Positions 24,775 to 33,596 of a DNA stretch of 64,000 nt are shown one piece after another. A program made the position numbers and the translations under genes. Below the pieces are notes generated by a model. It made no database searches. It saw only the letters and a list, made by a program, of their open reading frames with translations, and was not told the origin of the DNA. This DNA comes from an uncultured Mycobacterium sp. (GTDB lineage Bacteria; Actinomycetota; Actinomycetes; Mycobacteriales; Mycobacteriaceae): the NCBI GenBank assembly GCA_900078375.1, contig FLQS01000078.1, positions 2,759 to 66,758 of the forward strand, given 5' to 3'. Positions within the stretch are counted from its first letter, which is position 1. Each line of letters opens with the position of its first letter.

Positions 24775-26263
24775 CCGATCGTTTCACGACCGGGCGACAC
24801 CGGCTGACACCGACCTTGACCCACCGACACAGCACCACCGTGGCCAGCGTCACCGCGGCGACCGTCAGCACCCCGGCAAGCCCGGACGGCACCGACACCG
24901 CGGCGCCGGGAACCTCCGCAGCCGTCGACGCGACGCGCAGCAGCCACCACAACTCGGGGCCGGTGAAGCGGATCAACAGCCCAGCGGCCGGCGCACACAG
25001 CCAGCACATCGCCGCCGCAGCGGTGCCCAGCACCGTGATCGGTGGAATGACCACAGCGACAGCCAGATTGGCGAGCACCCCGACCACACTGAGGCGCCCG
25101 GAGATCGCCGCCACCAGCGGCGCGGTAACCAGTTGGGCGGCCAGCGCGATGCAGACCGCGTCGGCCAGTGTTTTCGGCCAGCCGCGGGCGACCAGCCGCG
25201 CCGCCCAGCCCGGCGCCAGCACGACGAGTGCAGCAGTCGCCGATACCGACAATGCGAAGCCGGCGTCCACCGCCAATTGTGGTGCCAGGATGAGCAATCC
25301 GAGCACGGTGGCCGCCAGCACCGGGATGGCTTGGCGCCTGCGGGCGCTCACGATGGCCACCAGTGCGATGGCGCCCATCACCGCGGCGCGCAACACACTG
25401 GCCGTCGGCTGGACGACGACGACGAACGCCAGCAGCGCCAGCGCAGCCAGGCCGACCGCCGCACGTGGGCCGACCAGACCTGCCGACAGCAGCACCGTTC
25501 CGCAGACGATCGTGACGTTGGCGCCGGACACGGCCATCAGATGGGTGAGCCCGGCTGTACGGAATTGCGCTGTCGTACTGGCACTTACGGTCGAGGTATC
25601 GCCCAGCACGAGTCCAGGCAGGATGGCGGCTTGATCGGCAGGCAGCACACCGCGAGACACTTCGGCGAAGCGCGCGCGTATCGCCCGCGCCGCGCGCTGC
25701 AGCGGCGATGCCCGGCCAAGCGTCGGCTCGTCGGTGGCGTTGAGCACGGCCACCGTCAGGTCGCGCCGGGTCGGCCGGGTGATTCGCGCCTTGAACCGGG
25801 CCGGCTGGCCCGCCATCAACTCGCCGAAGCCCTGCATCGACGCGAAAACGACAACGCTGCCCGGCATTTCGGAGCCGTTCAGCTCGGCGAGCGTGCCGCG
25901 GAACATCAACCGGCCGCTGCCCAGCGGCCGGGGGTCCTCCCCCGGTGTCACGCCCACCGTGGCCACGGTGCCGAACCGTTGCGTGATGGGGTGGCCGCTG
26001 ACGGCGGCGCTGCGCAACGTCGCCGCCAGCGCGAAACCCGCACCGATGACCGAGGCGCCGATCACCGCGACAGCGGCGGTGCGCAGCGCCGGCCGCGCCT
26101 CGCCGCGCCATCGGGTCAGCGCCGCCCAGCCGAGGCCGACGGCCGCACAGACCACGGCCAGCAGCGGTCCCACCGTCCAGGTGATACCCGCCGCGGTGAC
26201 CGCCCAGGCCGTCAGGGCCGCCGGCACCAGTCGCACGTCCAGCCGCGCGGCCGCATCGGTCAC
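24734..26263 (-). CDS. comEC: ComEC/Rec2-family DNA-uptake channel protein
   Basis: A 509-aa polytopic protein with the ComEC competence domain: ILPGLVLGDTSTVSASTTAQFRTAGLTHLMAVSGANVTIVCG is the signature core (HLMAVSG). About ten hydrophobic segments are present. The C-terminal metallo-beta-lactamase domain of Gram-positive ComEC is absent, as is common in mycobacteria. It would carry single-stranded DNA across the membrane. The GTG start overlaps the comEA stop (GTGA), and its 3' end overlaps holA. Confidence 0.88.
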   Translation of the reverse strand: MTDAAARLDVRLVPAALTAWAVTAAGITWTVGPLLAVVCAAVGLGWAALTRWRGEARPALRTAAVAVIGASVIGAGFALAATLRSAAVSGHPITQRFGTVATVGVTPGEDPRPLGSGRLMFRGTLAELNGSEMPGSVVVFASMQGFGELMAGQPARFKARITRPTRRDLTVAVLNATDEPTLGRASPLQRAARAIRARFAEVSRGVLPADQAAILPGLVLGDTSTVSASTTAQFRTAGLTHLMAVSGANVTIVCGTVLLSAGLVGPRAAVGLAALALLAFVVVVQPTASVLRAAVMGAIALVAIVSARRRQAIPVLAATVLGLLILAPQLAVDAGFALSVSATAALVVLAPGWAARLVARGWPKTLADAVCIALAAQLVTAPLVAAISGRLSVVGVLANLAVAVVIPPITVLGTAAAAMCWLCAPAAGLLIRFTGPELWWLLRVASTAAEVPGAAVSVPSGLAGVLTVAAVTLATVVLCRWVKVGVSRCRPVVKRSGGERDGRPASDPG

Positions 26264-27066
26264 ACCCGAACCAGCGCCCGCAGCTTGTCCAGCCGTGCCG
26301 GCCCGATGCCGTCGACATCGCTGAGTTGATCGACGCTGCTGAACTTTCCGTTGGTGTCGCGCCAGGCCACGATCGCGGCGGCCATCACGGGTCCGATGCC
26401 GGGCAGTGCATCGAGTTGCTCGACGGTGGCGGTGTTCAGGTCCACCGGGTCGGCAGGTGCCCCCTTCCCCGGCGCGGCCGGCGGGGTGGATGCGGCAGCC
26501 GGTGGCCCTCCGCTGACCGAGCTGCCCAGCGCGGTCGGTTGACCCGCCGGAGTCCCGATACCGACCACGATCTGCTCACCGTCGGTGAGATGGCGGGCCA
26601 GATTCAGCCCGAGGGTGTCGGCGCCGTCGATCGCGCCGCCGGCGGCCGAGACGGCGTCGGCGATCCGGGCGTCGGGGGCCAGCGTCACCAGACCGGGTTT
26701 GGTGACCAGCCCGACGACGCTGACCACCACCGGCTGATGGGCATCCGGGCTGGGCCGCGCGGACGCCGAGGACACCATTTCCACTGGCGGGAGCTTGGCC
26801 GACACGACGGGTGGTGGATCGTCGCGCATCAGGGTGAACACCGTGATGAGCACGGCGACAACGGCGATCACCGCCAGGGCGATGCCGCCGGCACGGCCCG
26901 GGTCGCCCCGGATGGCGGCCAGCCAGCCACGTTGGGCGTGCCCGTCGGGGATCCAACTGGGCACTGGGATCTCGTCGGCATCCTCGTCGTCGGCGGGCGC
27001 GGCTTCGTCCGCTTCGCCGGGATGCAGGCGGCGATGCAGGCTGGCCAACGGCTGCTCGGTGCGCAT
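26260..27066 (-). CDS. comEA: ComEA-like helix-hairpin-helix DNA-binding membrane protein
   Basis: A 268-aa protein: a charged cytoplasmic N-terminus, one membrane segment (AGGIALAVIAVVAVLITVF), an SLBB domain (VVSVVGLVTKPGLVTLAPDARIADAV...) and two HhH motifs at the C-terminus (VDLNTATVEQLDALPGIGPVMAAAI and VDQLSDVDGIGPARLDKLRALV). This is the ComEA DNA receptor layout. It is the first gene of the comEA-comEC-holA unit. Natural competence is not established for most mycobacteria, so the apparatus may serve another purpose. Confidence 0.88.
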   Translation of the reverse strand: MRTEQPLASLHRRLHPGEADEAAPADDEDADEIPVPSWIPDGHAQRGWLAAIRGDPGRAGGIALAVIAVVAVLITVFTLMRDDPPPVVSAKLPPVEMVSSASARPSPDAHQPVVVSVVGLVTKPGLVTLAPDARIADAVSAAGGAIDGADTLGLNLARHLTDGEQIVVGIGTPAGQPTALGSSVSGGPPAAASTPPAAPGKGAPADPVDLNTATVEQLDALPGIGPVMAAAIVAWRDTNGKFSSVDQLSDVDGIGPARLDKLRALVRV

Positions 27067-27254
27067 GCCGCGACCGTAGGTCGTCGCCGGGACGGCGACC
27101 GCTCATCCGGGCACGCCCCAGTCAGCGCTGTGGATGAACTCCGGTCTGTGGAGACCCGCTCAGCCGGTGATCCGCCCTATGAGACCGTGCCTACCGGGAG
27201 CGCGGTCCGTGGTGGTAGACCCGTCAAGAGTGTTCGCCAGCCGAGAGGACGTCC

Positions 27255-28310
27255 ATGACCGCCACCGCCGACCGCCCGATTCGGGTGATCCAGTGGACCA
27301 CCGGCAATATCGGCCGCCGGTCGCTGCACGCGATCATCAGCAGGCCGGACCTGGAGCTGGTCGGGGTGTACGCCCATGGCGCCGACAAGCTCGGTGTCGA
27401 TGCCGCCGAACTGTCCGGCTGGCCCGAACCCACCGGCGTCACCGCCACCAACGACATCGACGCGCTGCTGGCGACCAAGCCGGACGCCTGCTGCTACAAC
27501 CCGTTGTGGCCCAGCGTCGACGAGCTGGTCCGGCTGCTGGAAGCCGGGGTCAACGTGTGTTCATCGGCGGCCTGGATCACCGGCGGCAAGCAGACGCCGG
27601 AGGATCTGGCCCGGATTCGAAAGGCCTGTGAACAAGGCAATTCCACGATCTTCGGCAGCGGCGCTCACCCGGGCATGACGAACATGGTCGGCATGGTGCT
27701 GTCGGGTTCCTGTGAAAGCGTCGACGAGATCCGCATCACCGAGTCGGTGGATTGTTCGACGTATGAGTCGGCGGGCACCCAGTCCGCGATGGGCTTCGGC
27801 TGCGCGCCGGACACCCCGGGCTTGGACGAGAGCGTGCGCCGGGAGAGCGAGGTGTTCGCCGAGTCGGCGGCGATGATGGCCGACGCGATCGGCGCCAAGC
27901 TGGACCGGATGACGTTCGACGTCACCTTCACCACTGCCACCGGCGACAGCGACCTGGGATTCATGACGATCCCGGAGGGCACCATCGGCGGGGTGTACGG
28001 CTACCACCGCGGCTGGGTCGGCGACCGCAACGTCGTCAGCGTCGGCTTCAACTGGATCATGGGCAGTCACGTCGTCCCACCCAAGCCGCTCGAGCACGGT
28101 CACGTCATCCAGGTTTTCGGGGTTCCCAACATGCGCACGGTGCTGCACTGCCTGCCACCCAAGAACTGGCCCGAGCCCGGGTTCATGGGCCTGGGCATGA
28201 TCTACACCGCCATGCCGGTGACCAACGCCGTGCCCGCGGTGGTCGCCGCCGCGCCGGGCATCGTGACGCTGGCCGACCTGCCCCCGGTGACCGGACGCTT
28301 TTCAGGTTGA
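27255..28310 (+). CDS. Dihydrodipicolinate reductase-like NAD(P)-dependent dehydrogenase
   Basis: A 351-aa protein with a Rossmann N-terminus (IRVIQWTTGNIGRRSLHAIISRPDLELVGVY) and the DapB_N-like continuation. A C-terminal substrate domain includes GSGAHPGMTNMVGMVLSGSC. The family is abundant in mycobacteria and related to 2,4-diaminopentanoate dehydrogenase; it is not the lysine-pathway DapB. It probably reduces or oxidises an amine or keto substrate. It replaces the eis-degV spacing seen in M. tuberculosis. Confidence 0.8.
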   Translation: MTATADRPIRVIQWTTGNIGRRSLHAIISRPDLELVGVYAHGADKLGVDAAELSGWPEPTGVTATNDIDALLATKPDACCYNPLWPSVDELVRLLEAGVNVCSSAAWITGGKQTPEDLARIRKACEQGNSTIFGSGAHPGMTNMVGMVLSGSCESVDEIRITESVDCSTYESAGTQSAMGFGCAPDTPGLDESVRRESEVFAESAAMMADAIGAKLDRMTFDVTFTTATGDSDLGFMTIPEGTIGGVYGYHRGWVGDRNVVSVGFNWIMGSHVVPPKPLEHGHVIQVFGVPNMRTVLHCLPPKNWPEPGFMGLGMIYTAMPVTNAVPAVVAAAPGIVTLADLPPVTGRFSG

Positions 28311-28331
28311 GCCTGCGGTGCGGGAATTAAT

Positions 28332-28347
28332 CCGGACCGCGGTCCGG
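28332..28347. promoter_or_regulatory. 16-bp perfect palindrome, candidate operator upstream of yceI
   Basis: CCGGACCGCGGTCCGG is a perfect palindrome 61 bp upstream of the YceI start. GGACCGCGGTCC-type palindromes are typical TetR-family operators in actinobacteria. No regulator gene is adjacent, so the binding protein would be encoded elsewhere. Confidence 0.45.
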
Positions 28348-28361
28348 TTACTTGGTCTGAA

Positions 28362-28384
28362 GTGCCGGGCATCAGGTCCGGCAC
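28362..28384 (+). other. Hairpin in the yceI leader
   Basis: GTGCCGG (28362-28368) and CCGGCAC (28378-28384) can pair around a 9-nt loop. The hairpin ends about ten bases before the AAGGAG ribosome binding site of yceI. It could be a weak terminator for the gene before it or a structural element of the leader. Confidence 0.4.
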
Positions 28385-28408
28385 GCCCGGATCAAGGAGA
28401 TACCCCCG

Positions 28409-28960
28409 ATGACCGCACCGGCTCAGACCACCGATCTCACCGCAGGAACCTGGGCGATCGACCCCGTCCACTCGTCGATCAGCTTCTCGGTACGCCACCT
28501 CGTCGTCAGCAAGGTCCGCGGGACCTTTGGCACGTTCAGCGGTGCCGTGACCGTAGCCGAGGACGGCACCCCGTCGGTGACCGCCGAGATCGACGTGGCC
28601 TCCGTGCACTCCGGCAACGACCAGCGTGATGCTCATCTGCTGGCGGCTGACTTCTTCGACGTCGAGAAGTATCCCACCGCCACTTTCGTGTCGACGTCGG
28701 TGACCCCCGACGGCGAGGATTACCGACTGGAGGGCGACTTCACCCTCAAGGGCGTGACCCGGCCGGTCAGCCTGGCCCTGCAATTCAACGGGGTGAACCC
28801 CGGCATGGGACACGGCGCGGTCGCCGGCTTCGAAGCATCGGTGGTGTTGAACCGCAAGGACTTCGGTATCGACATCGACATGCCGTTGGAGACCGGCGGC
28901 GCGGTTGTCGGCGACAAGGTCACCATCACCCTCGAGATCGAGGCGCTCAGGCAGGCGTGA
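28409..28960 (+). CDS. YceI-family polyprenyl-binding/stress protein
   Basis: A 183-aa lipocalin-like protein with the YceI signature: GTWAIDPVHSSISFSVRHLVVSKVRGTF, the VASVHSGNDQRDAHLLAADFFDVEKYP stretch and a final beta strand. It binds isoprenoid or lipid ligands. There is no signal peptide, so this is a cytoplasmic form as in other actinobacteria. The ATG at 28409 follows AAGGAG. The last 14 bases overlap the end of the convergent degV gene. Confidence 0.9.
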   Translation: MTAPAQTTDLTAGTWAIDPVHSSISFSVRHLVVSKVRGTFGTFSGAVTVAEDGTPSVTAEIDVASVHSGNDQRDAHLLAADFFDVEKYPTATFVSTSVTPDGEDYRLEGDFTLKGVTRPVSLALQFNGVNPGMGHGAVAGFEASVVLNRKDFGIDIDMPLETGGAVVGDKVTITLEIEALRQA

Positions 28961-29810
28961 GCGGTGCGGGCGGGGTGGGATCGACGGCGACGACGATTCC
29001 CACCGCGCCGGCGCCGACGTGCACACCCAGCACCGGACCCAGGTCGGTGACGACGGCGTCGCCACAGCCGGGCAGGGCGGCGGCCAACGTGGCAGCCAAT
29101 TCGGTTGCCACGGACGGATTGTCGATGTGATGGACGGCGAGCGATGCCCGCTGTTCGCCCACCTCCTCGATCACCTGCTCGACCATCGCCGCTTGCGCTT
29201 TGGATGCGGTGCGCACCCGCTGGGCCAGCACCAGCCGGCCCTGCTCGTCGATGCGCAGCAGGGGCTTGAGAGCCAGCGCGGTGCCGAGCCACGACGCCGC
29301 AGTGCCGATCCGGCCGCTGCGCCGCAGGTTGTCCAGGCGCTGCACCACGATGTAGGCGCGCACCCGGGAAACCGCTGATTCCGCCTGGGCGACAACCGTT
29401 TCCAGGCTGGCGCCGGCGAAGGCAGCGCGAGCTGCCGCCAGTGCGACGAACCCGGTGCCCATCGCCGTCGACTTAGAGTCCACCACCCGCACGGCCCCGT
29501 CGAACTCACGCGCCGCGTATTCGGCGGCACCCAGTGTGCTGGACAGCTCGCCGGAGATGTGCACGGCCACCACGCCGTCACCACCGCTGTCGCGCAACGC
29601 ATCCCGGTAGGCCGCGGCAAGTTCGCTCGGGGTGGCACCAGCGGTCGTCACGTGCCCCCGCTGGTACAGATCGGCCGGCACGTCGTCGACGCCGTCGCGC
29701 AGATCGCGGCCCTCGACCAGGATGTGCAGCGGCACAACGCGGATATCACAGGCGCGGACCTCATCGGCCCGCAGCCGAGCCGATGAGTCGGTGACCACGA
29801 CGACGGCCAT
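28947..29810 (-). CDS. DegV-family fatty-acid-binding protein
   Basis: A 287-aa protein starting MAVVVVTDSSARLRADEVRACDIRVVPL, with the TSGATPSE-like loop (VTTAGATPSELAAAY), the IS-GELSSTLG helix and RRSGRIG. DegV proteins present a bound fatty acid, in Gram-positive bacteria to fatty acid kinase FakA. It lies four bases from the octT stop and is probably co-transcribed with the octT-gpgP-rsfS-nadD unit. Confidence 0.92.
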   Translation of the reverse strand: MAVVVVTDSSARLRADEVRACDIRVVPLHILVEGRDLRDGVDDVPADLYQRGHVTTAGATPSELAAAYRDALRDSGGDGVVAVHISGELSSTLGAAEYAAREFDGAVRVVDSKSTAMGTGFVALAAARAAFAGASLETVVAQAESAVSRVRAYIVVQRLDNLRRSGRIGTAASWLGTALALKPLLRIDEQGRLVLAQRVRTASKAQAAMVEQVIEEVGEQRASLAVHHIDNPSVATELAATLAAALPGCGDAVVTDLGPVLGVHVGAGAVGIVVAVDPTPPAPLTPA

Positions 29811-29813
29811 CGG

Positions 29814-30554
29814 TCAGTCGCGCGTGTTGTCGAGCGGAACGCCGGCTTCGGCCAACGCTTTCAGCATCAGGTCGGCGACGCCCTGGTGGGCTTCGAAATT
29901 CCAGTGGATGCCATCGGGATTGCCGCGGCCGGCCAGCACCTCTTCGCCCACCGCCGCCTTCAGGTCGACCACCGGAATATCGTGCAGGCGCGCCCATTCG
30001 CTGATCGCCGCGACCGTACCGGGTCGGCCGCGATGGGACATGCCATAAGTGGGGGCGATGTGCACCGAGGGAATCGAGGCGACCATCGGGATGCCAGGCC
30101 GATTGAAATCCAAGGCACCACGGGTCATTTCGAGGTATTCCACCGTCAGATGAGGTGGTAGCGCCGGACGCGCGATCGGCGAGAACTTCGGCTGCGCCCA
30201 GCCGTAACCGTCCCGAACCCAGCGGCGCAGCCAGGACGGGCGCACATAGCGGATGAGTTCCCTCAGCGCGGTCGGCAGCGGCGAGGGCAGTGAGTCCATG
30301 CCGCTGGTCGCGAAGATCACCGCACCGGCCCGCGGCAGCGCGGCCCATGCGCGCGGATCCTGGGTGGCCGCCCACCACACGTCGCGGCTGGTCCAGCCGA
30401 TCCGGCCGATCAGCTCGACGTCCCAATCTAGTTGGCGAGCAACGATATTGGGCCAGATCCGCGGATCGTCGGAGGGTAAGCCGCCCTGCGGGCCGTAGTA
30501 GGAGAGCGAGTCGCAGAAAATCAGCAGAGTTCTGGGACGTGGTTCAGAGGACAT
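29814..30554 (-). CDS. octT: Diglucosylglycerate octanoyltransferase (SGNH fold)
   Basis: A 246-aa SGNH/GDSL enzyme. The nucleophile motif is FCDSLSYYG (Ser16), and the C-terminal Asp/His block is DGIHWNFEAH. The position between degV and gpgP and the SGNH fold match Rv2418c, known to transfer octanoate to diglucosylglycerate in methylglucose lipopolysaccharide (MGLP) synthesis. ATG 30554 overlaps the gpgP end by 11 bp; the longer frame to 30620 runs far into gpgP. MGLPs modulate fatty-acid synthesis. Confidence 0.85.
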   Translation of the reverse strand: MSSEPRPRTLLIFCDSLSYYGPQGGLPSDDPRIWPNIVARQLDWDVELIGRIGWTSRDVWWAATQDPRAWAALPRAGAVIFATSGMDSLPSPLPTALRELIRYVRPSWLRRWVRDGYGWAQPKFSPIARPALPPHLTVEYLEMTRGALDFNRPGIPMVASIPSVHIAPTYGMSHRGRPGTVAAISEWARLHDIPVVDLKAAVGEEVLAGRGNPDGIHWNFEAHQGVADLMLKALAEAGVPLDNTRD

Positions 30555-31212
30555 CGTTGGCCACCTGAGCCGAAGCGTTCCAGACATCGAGGCGCCAGCG
30601 GATGGCCTCGAACGGGGCATCGTCGGCGCTGTGCCCGGACAGCTGCGCCCAGCTGGCGTTCCCCATCCCGCCCAGCACGGGCCAACTCTCGACGGGCAGT
30701 CCGAGCAGCGCCGCGCACAGCGCTGCGATCAGCCCACCATGCGCCACCAGCACCAACGGCCGGTCGGGATCATCCCGGCCCCAATCAGATTCTGCGGCAA
30801 CCAATTCAGCGACCAGCGGCACGCTTCGCTCGGCGACGTCGATGCGACTTTCACCACCGTGCGGCGCCCAGGTGGCATCGTCGCGCCAGGCCTGTCGCGC
30901 TCCGGGTGCGGTGTCGTCCACCTGGTGATGGGTAAGCCCTTGCCAGTCGCCGAGGTGGGTCTCCCGAAGCCGGGTGTCGACCTGCACCCGTAGCCCGGTT
31001 CGCTCCCCCAGCGCCGTCGCGGTGTCGTAGGCGCGCCGGAGGTCCGAGGACACGATCAACTGCGGCTGACGCTTGGCCAGTACCTCGGCGGCGGCAACGG
31101 CTTGCGCCCGGCCCAGATCCGTCAGTTCGGTGTCGAGCTGGCCCTGCATGCGGCTGCCGGCGTTGTACTCGGTCTGGCCGTGCCGCAGCATGACCAACCG
31201 GCGCACCGTCAC
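30544..31212 (-). CDS. gpgP: Glucosyl-3-phosphoglycerate phosphatase
   Basis: A 222-aa histidine-phosphatase protein with the catalytic LRHGQTEYNAGSRMQGQLD block (His11), a second-site Glu region (THLGDWQGLTHHQVDD) and the late His in VLVAHGGLIAAL. M. tuberculosis GpgP (Rv2419c) dephosphorylates glucosyl-3-phosphoglycerate, the second step of MGLP synthesis. The GTG start overlaps the rsfS stop (GTGA) and the octT start lies inside its 3' end. Confidence 0.9.
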   Translation of the reverse strand: MTVRRLVMLRHGQTEYNAGSRMQGQLDTELTDLGRAQAVAAAEVLAKRQPQLIVSSDLRRAYDTATALGERTGLRVQVDTRLRETHLGDWQGLTHHQVDDTAPGARQAWRDDATWAPHGGESRIDVAERSVPLVAELVAAESDWGRDDPDRPLVLVAHGGLIAALCAALLGLPVESWPVLGGMGNASWAQLSGHSADDAPFEAIRWRLDVWNASAQVANDVL

Positions 31213-31616
31213 GGCACTTCCCCCGAGGCCGCCGGCCCGGCGGCTCCGGCCTCCACGTCATCGAGGTCCACCGCCAGGAACGGGCAGTCCCGCCACAGCC
31301 GGTCCAGAGCGTAGAAGTTGCGCTCCTCCTGATGCTGAATGTGCACCACGATGTCGACGTAATCGAGCAGCACCCACCGGCCTTCCCGGGTGCCCTCGCG
31401 GCGCGCGGGCTTGTACCCGGCCTGACGCATCTTCTCCTCGACCTCGTCGACAATCGCGTTCACCTGCCGCTCGTTGGCGGCCGACGCGATCACGAAGCAG
31501 TCGGTGATCACCAACTGGCCGGACACGTCGATGACGACGATGTCCTGTGCGAGCTTGGCTGCGGCGGCCCGGGCCGCCACGGTGGCCATCTGGATGGCTT
31601 CATCGGTCGCGGTCAC
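31209..31616 (-). CDS. rsfS: Ribosome silencing factor RsfS
   Basis: A 135-aa RsfS/Iojap protein: KLAQDIVVIDVSGQLVITDCFVIASAANERQVNAIVDEVEE, then EGTREGRWVLLDYVDIVVHIQ and RNFYALDRLWRDCP. RsfS binds L14 and blocks subunit joining in starvation. GTG 31616 overlaps the nadD stop (GTGA); the longer open frame up to 31922 runs antisense-free through nadD and is not coding. Confidence 0.95.
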   Translation of the reverse strand: MTATDEAIQMATVAARAAAAKLAQDIVVIDVSGQLVITDCFVIASAANERQVNAIVDEVEEKMRQAGYKPARREGTREGRWVLLDYVDIVVHIQHQEERNFYALDRLWRDCPFLAVDLDDVEAGAAGPAASGEVP

Positions 31617-32278
31617 GTGGGGGTCTCCTCGAATGTTGTAACGGCGGGCCGGCTCAGTTGGCCGACTCCGCGGTAAAGGCCGCGCTTGGATACGTACTGC
31701 ACGACACCGTCGGGCACCAGGTACCAGATCGGTCGGTTCCCGGCGGCGCGAACGCGACAGTCGGTGGACGAGATCGCCAGGGCGGGGACCTCGACCAGGC
31801 TCAGCGCTTCTTCGGGCAGCTGGTCGAACGCCGCAACGATGTGTTTGGCGTTGAGTTCGTAGCCGGGCCGGCTGACGCCGACGAACTTGGCCAGCGCGAA
31901 CAGCTCCTCCCAGTTCTGCCACGACAGGATCGATGCCAGCGCATCAGCTCCGGTGATGAAGAACAGATCGGCATCGGGGTTCAGCGCGCGCAGATCGCGC
32001 AGCGTGTCGTTGGTGTAGGTGGGCCCGGCGCGGTCGATGTCGACGCGGCTGACCGAGAACCGGGGGTTGGAGGCGGTCGCGATGACCGTCATCAGGTAGC
32101 GGTCCTCGGGCGGGGTCACCTCCCGGGACTTCTGCCACGGCTGGCCGGTGGGCACGAACACGACCTCGTCGAGATCGAAGAGGGCAGCCACCTCGCTGGC
32201 CGCGACCAGGTGGCCGTTGTGGATGGGATCGAACGTCCCACCCATCACGCCGAGCCTGCGCCGAGCCGAGGAAACCAC
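31613..32278 (-). CDS. nadD: Nicotinate-nucleotide adenylyltransferase
   Basis: A 221-aa enzyme with the nucleotidyltransferase start LGVMGGTFDPIHNGHLVAASE and the ISSTDCRVRAAGNRPIWYLVPDGVVQYV C-terminal block. It forms NaAD from NaMN and ATP in NAD synthesis; NadE, encoded at 42202-44244, completes the pathway. It starts at GTG 32278. It is the first gene of nadD-rsfS-gpgP-octT-degV. Confidence 0.95.
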   Translation of the reverse strand: MVSSARRRLGVMGGTFDPIHNGHLVAASEVAALFDLDEVVFVPTGQPWQKSREVTPPEDRYLMTVIATASNPRFSVSRVDIDRAGPTYTNDTLRDLRALNPDADLFFITGADALASILSWQNWEELFALAKFVGVSRPGYELNAKHIVAAFDQLPEEALSLVEVPALAISSTDCRVRAAGNRPIWYLVPDGVVQYVSKRGLYRGVGQLSRPAVTTFEETPT

Positions 32279-32425
32279 GATTGACCAGCTTACGGGAGGC
32301 CGCGGGACGGTTCGCGACGCTCACGACCCGCCGGCCCGACTGTGCGCTGGCAAAGACCTTGCCAGGAGATCACCGCAATTCAGGTAGCATTTCGCCCTGA
32401 GTCGAGTTATTCGATCAAGGGGTCA

Positions 32426-33568
32426 ATGATGATGAAGCTCGGTGGCCGACGCCTGACACTGCCTGTGACGAGTGTGGCCGCTGTGGCCGCTGCAGTCGCG
32501 GTGGGAATGACCCCGACGGTTGCGACCGCCCCGGCACTCACGGCGGCGACCGTGGACTACCTCCGCGGGACGAACATCGGCTGGACGCCCACCGATCAGC
32601 AGTACCGGGACTTCATCTCGCGGGTATTGGACGGCACCGACACTCCCTCCGACGCACCCGCCTCGAGCGGCTTGGTGAACTACAACGCCGGCTTCTGGCC
32701 GTTTTCGAACAACGGCATCTTCGATCTGACATGGAACAAGTCGGTCGCCCAGGGCGTCGCACACCTCGAGGCCAAGGATCCTGAGGGCGACGTTGTGTTC
32801 GGGAACTCTCAGGGCGCGGTGGTGATATCTCGCTACAAGGCCGCGCACCCCGAGGGAACGGGCAACACGTTCGTCCTCGTCGAGAACCCGAGCCGGCCCA
32901 ACGGCGGAATCTTGGAAAGGTTTGCCGGGCTGTACATTCCGATCCTCGACATCAGCTTGAGCGGCGCGACACCCGACAACGGCGATACGACCGTCGACGT
33001 GGCCCGTCAGTACGACGGCTGGGCGGACTTCCCCACCTACCCGCTGAACTTCCTGGCGACCGCCAACGCCATCGCGGGCATGATCCTGGTCCACGGGCAG
33101 ACGCAGACCGAACTCACCGCCGCGCAGATCGAAGCCGCCAAGGCCGGCGGCAGCGCGTATTACCAAGTGCACGGCGACACTACGTATTACCTCATCCGCA
33201 CACCCTTGGTGCCGTTGCTGATGCCGCTCAAGGGGATCGTGCCCGACCCGATTCTGGGCGCCATCGATCCGGTCCTGCGGACGTTCATCGAGATGGGCTA
33301 TGACCGCGGCGATTACAGCAAGCCGACAAAGGCGCAACTGTTCCCGCCGGTCAGCCTGCCCAGCTTGCCTACCGCCACCACAGTGCAGAAGGCCGCCGCC
33401 GCGGAAGCGGCGAGCACACCTGTTACGACGCCGAAGGCCAGCTCGCCGAAGAAGGTCGGCAGCGCCAACAAAGCCACCTCGGCCAAGGCGGCTGCATCGT
33501 CGCACAGCGACGGGCCAAAGAAGAGCACCGGTGGCAGCGCCAGACCGTCGAAGAAGACCGCCGACTAG
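32426..33568 (+). CDS. Secreted PE-PPE-domain alpha/beta hydrolase
   Basis: A 380-aa protein with a signal peptide (MMMKLGGRRLTLPVTSVAAV... ending ATAPALTA) and a PE-PPE catalytic domain (PF08237). It has the nucleophile elbow GNSQGA (Ser128) and a conserved ending around ILGAIDPVLRTFIEMGYDRGDYSKP. The last ~70 residues are an Ala/Lys/Ser-rich disordered basic tail. These enzymes hydrolyse or transfer acyl chains on trehalose or short esters and are exported. ATG 32426 follows AAGGGG; two further in-frame ATGs follow. There is no PE or PPE gene partner here. Confidence 0.85.
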   Translation: MMMKLGGRRLTLPVTSVAAVAAAVAVGMTPTVATAPALTAATVDYLRGTNIGWTPTDQQYRDFISRVLDGTDTPSDAPASSGLVNYNAGFWPFSNNGIFDLTWNKSVAQGVAHLEAKDPEGDVVFGNSQGAVVISRYKAAHPEGTGNTFVLVENPSRPNGGILERFAGLYIPILDISLSGATPDNGDTTVDVARQYDGWADFPTYPLNFLATANAIAGMILVHGQTQTELTAAQIEAAKAGGSAYYQVHGDTTYYLIRTPLVPLLMPLKGIVPDPILGAIDPVLRTFIEMGYDRGDYSKPTKAQLFPPVSLPSLPTATTVQKAAAAEAASTPVTTPKASSPKKVGSANKATSAKAAASSHSDGPKKSTGGSARPSKKTAD

Positions 33569-33596
33569 ACGACTCTGCGTGCCATGATCTACGGCT

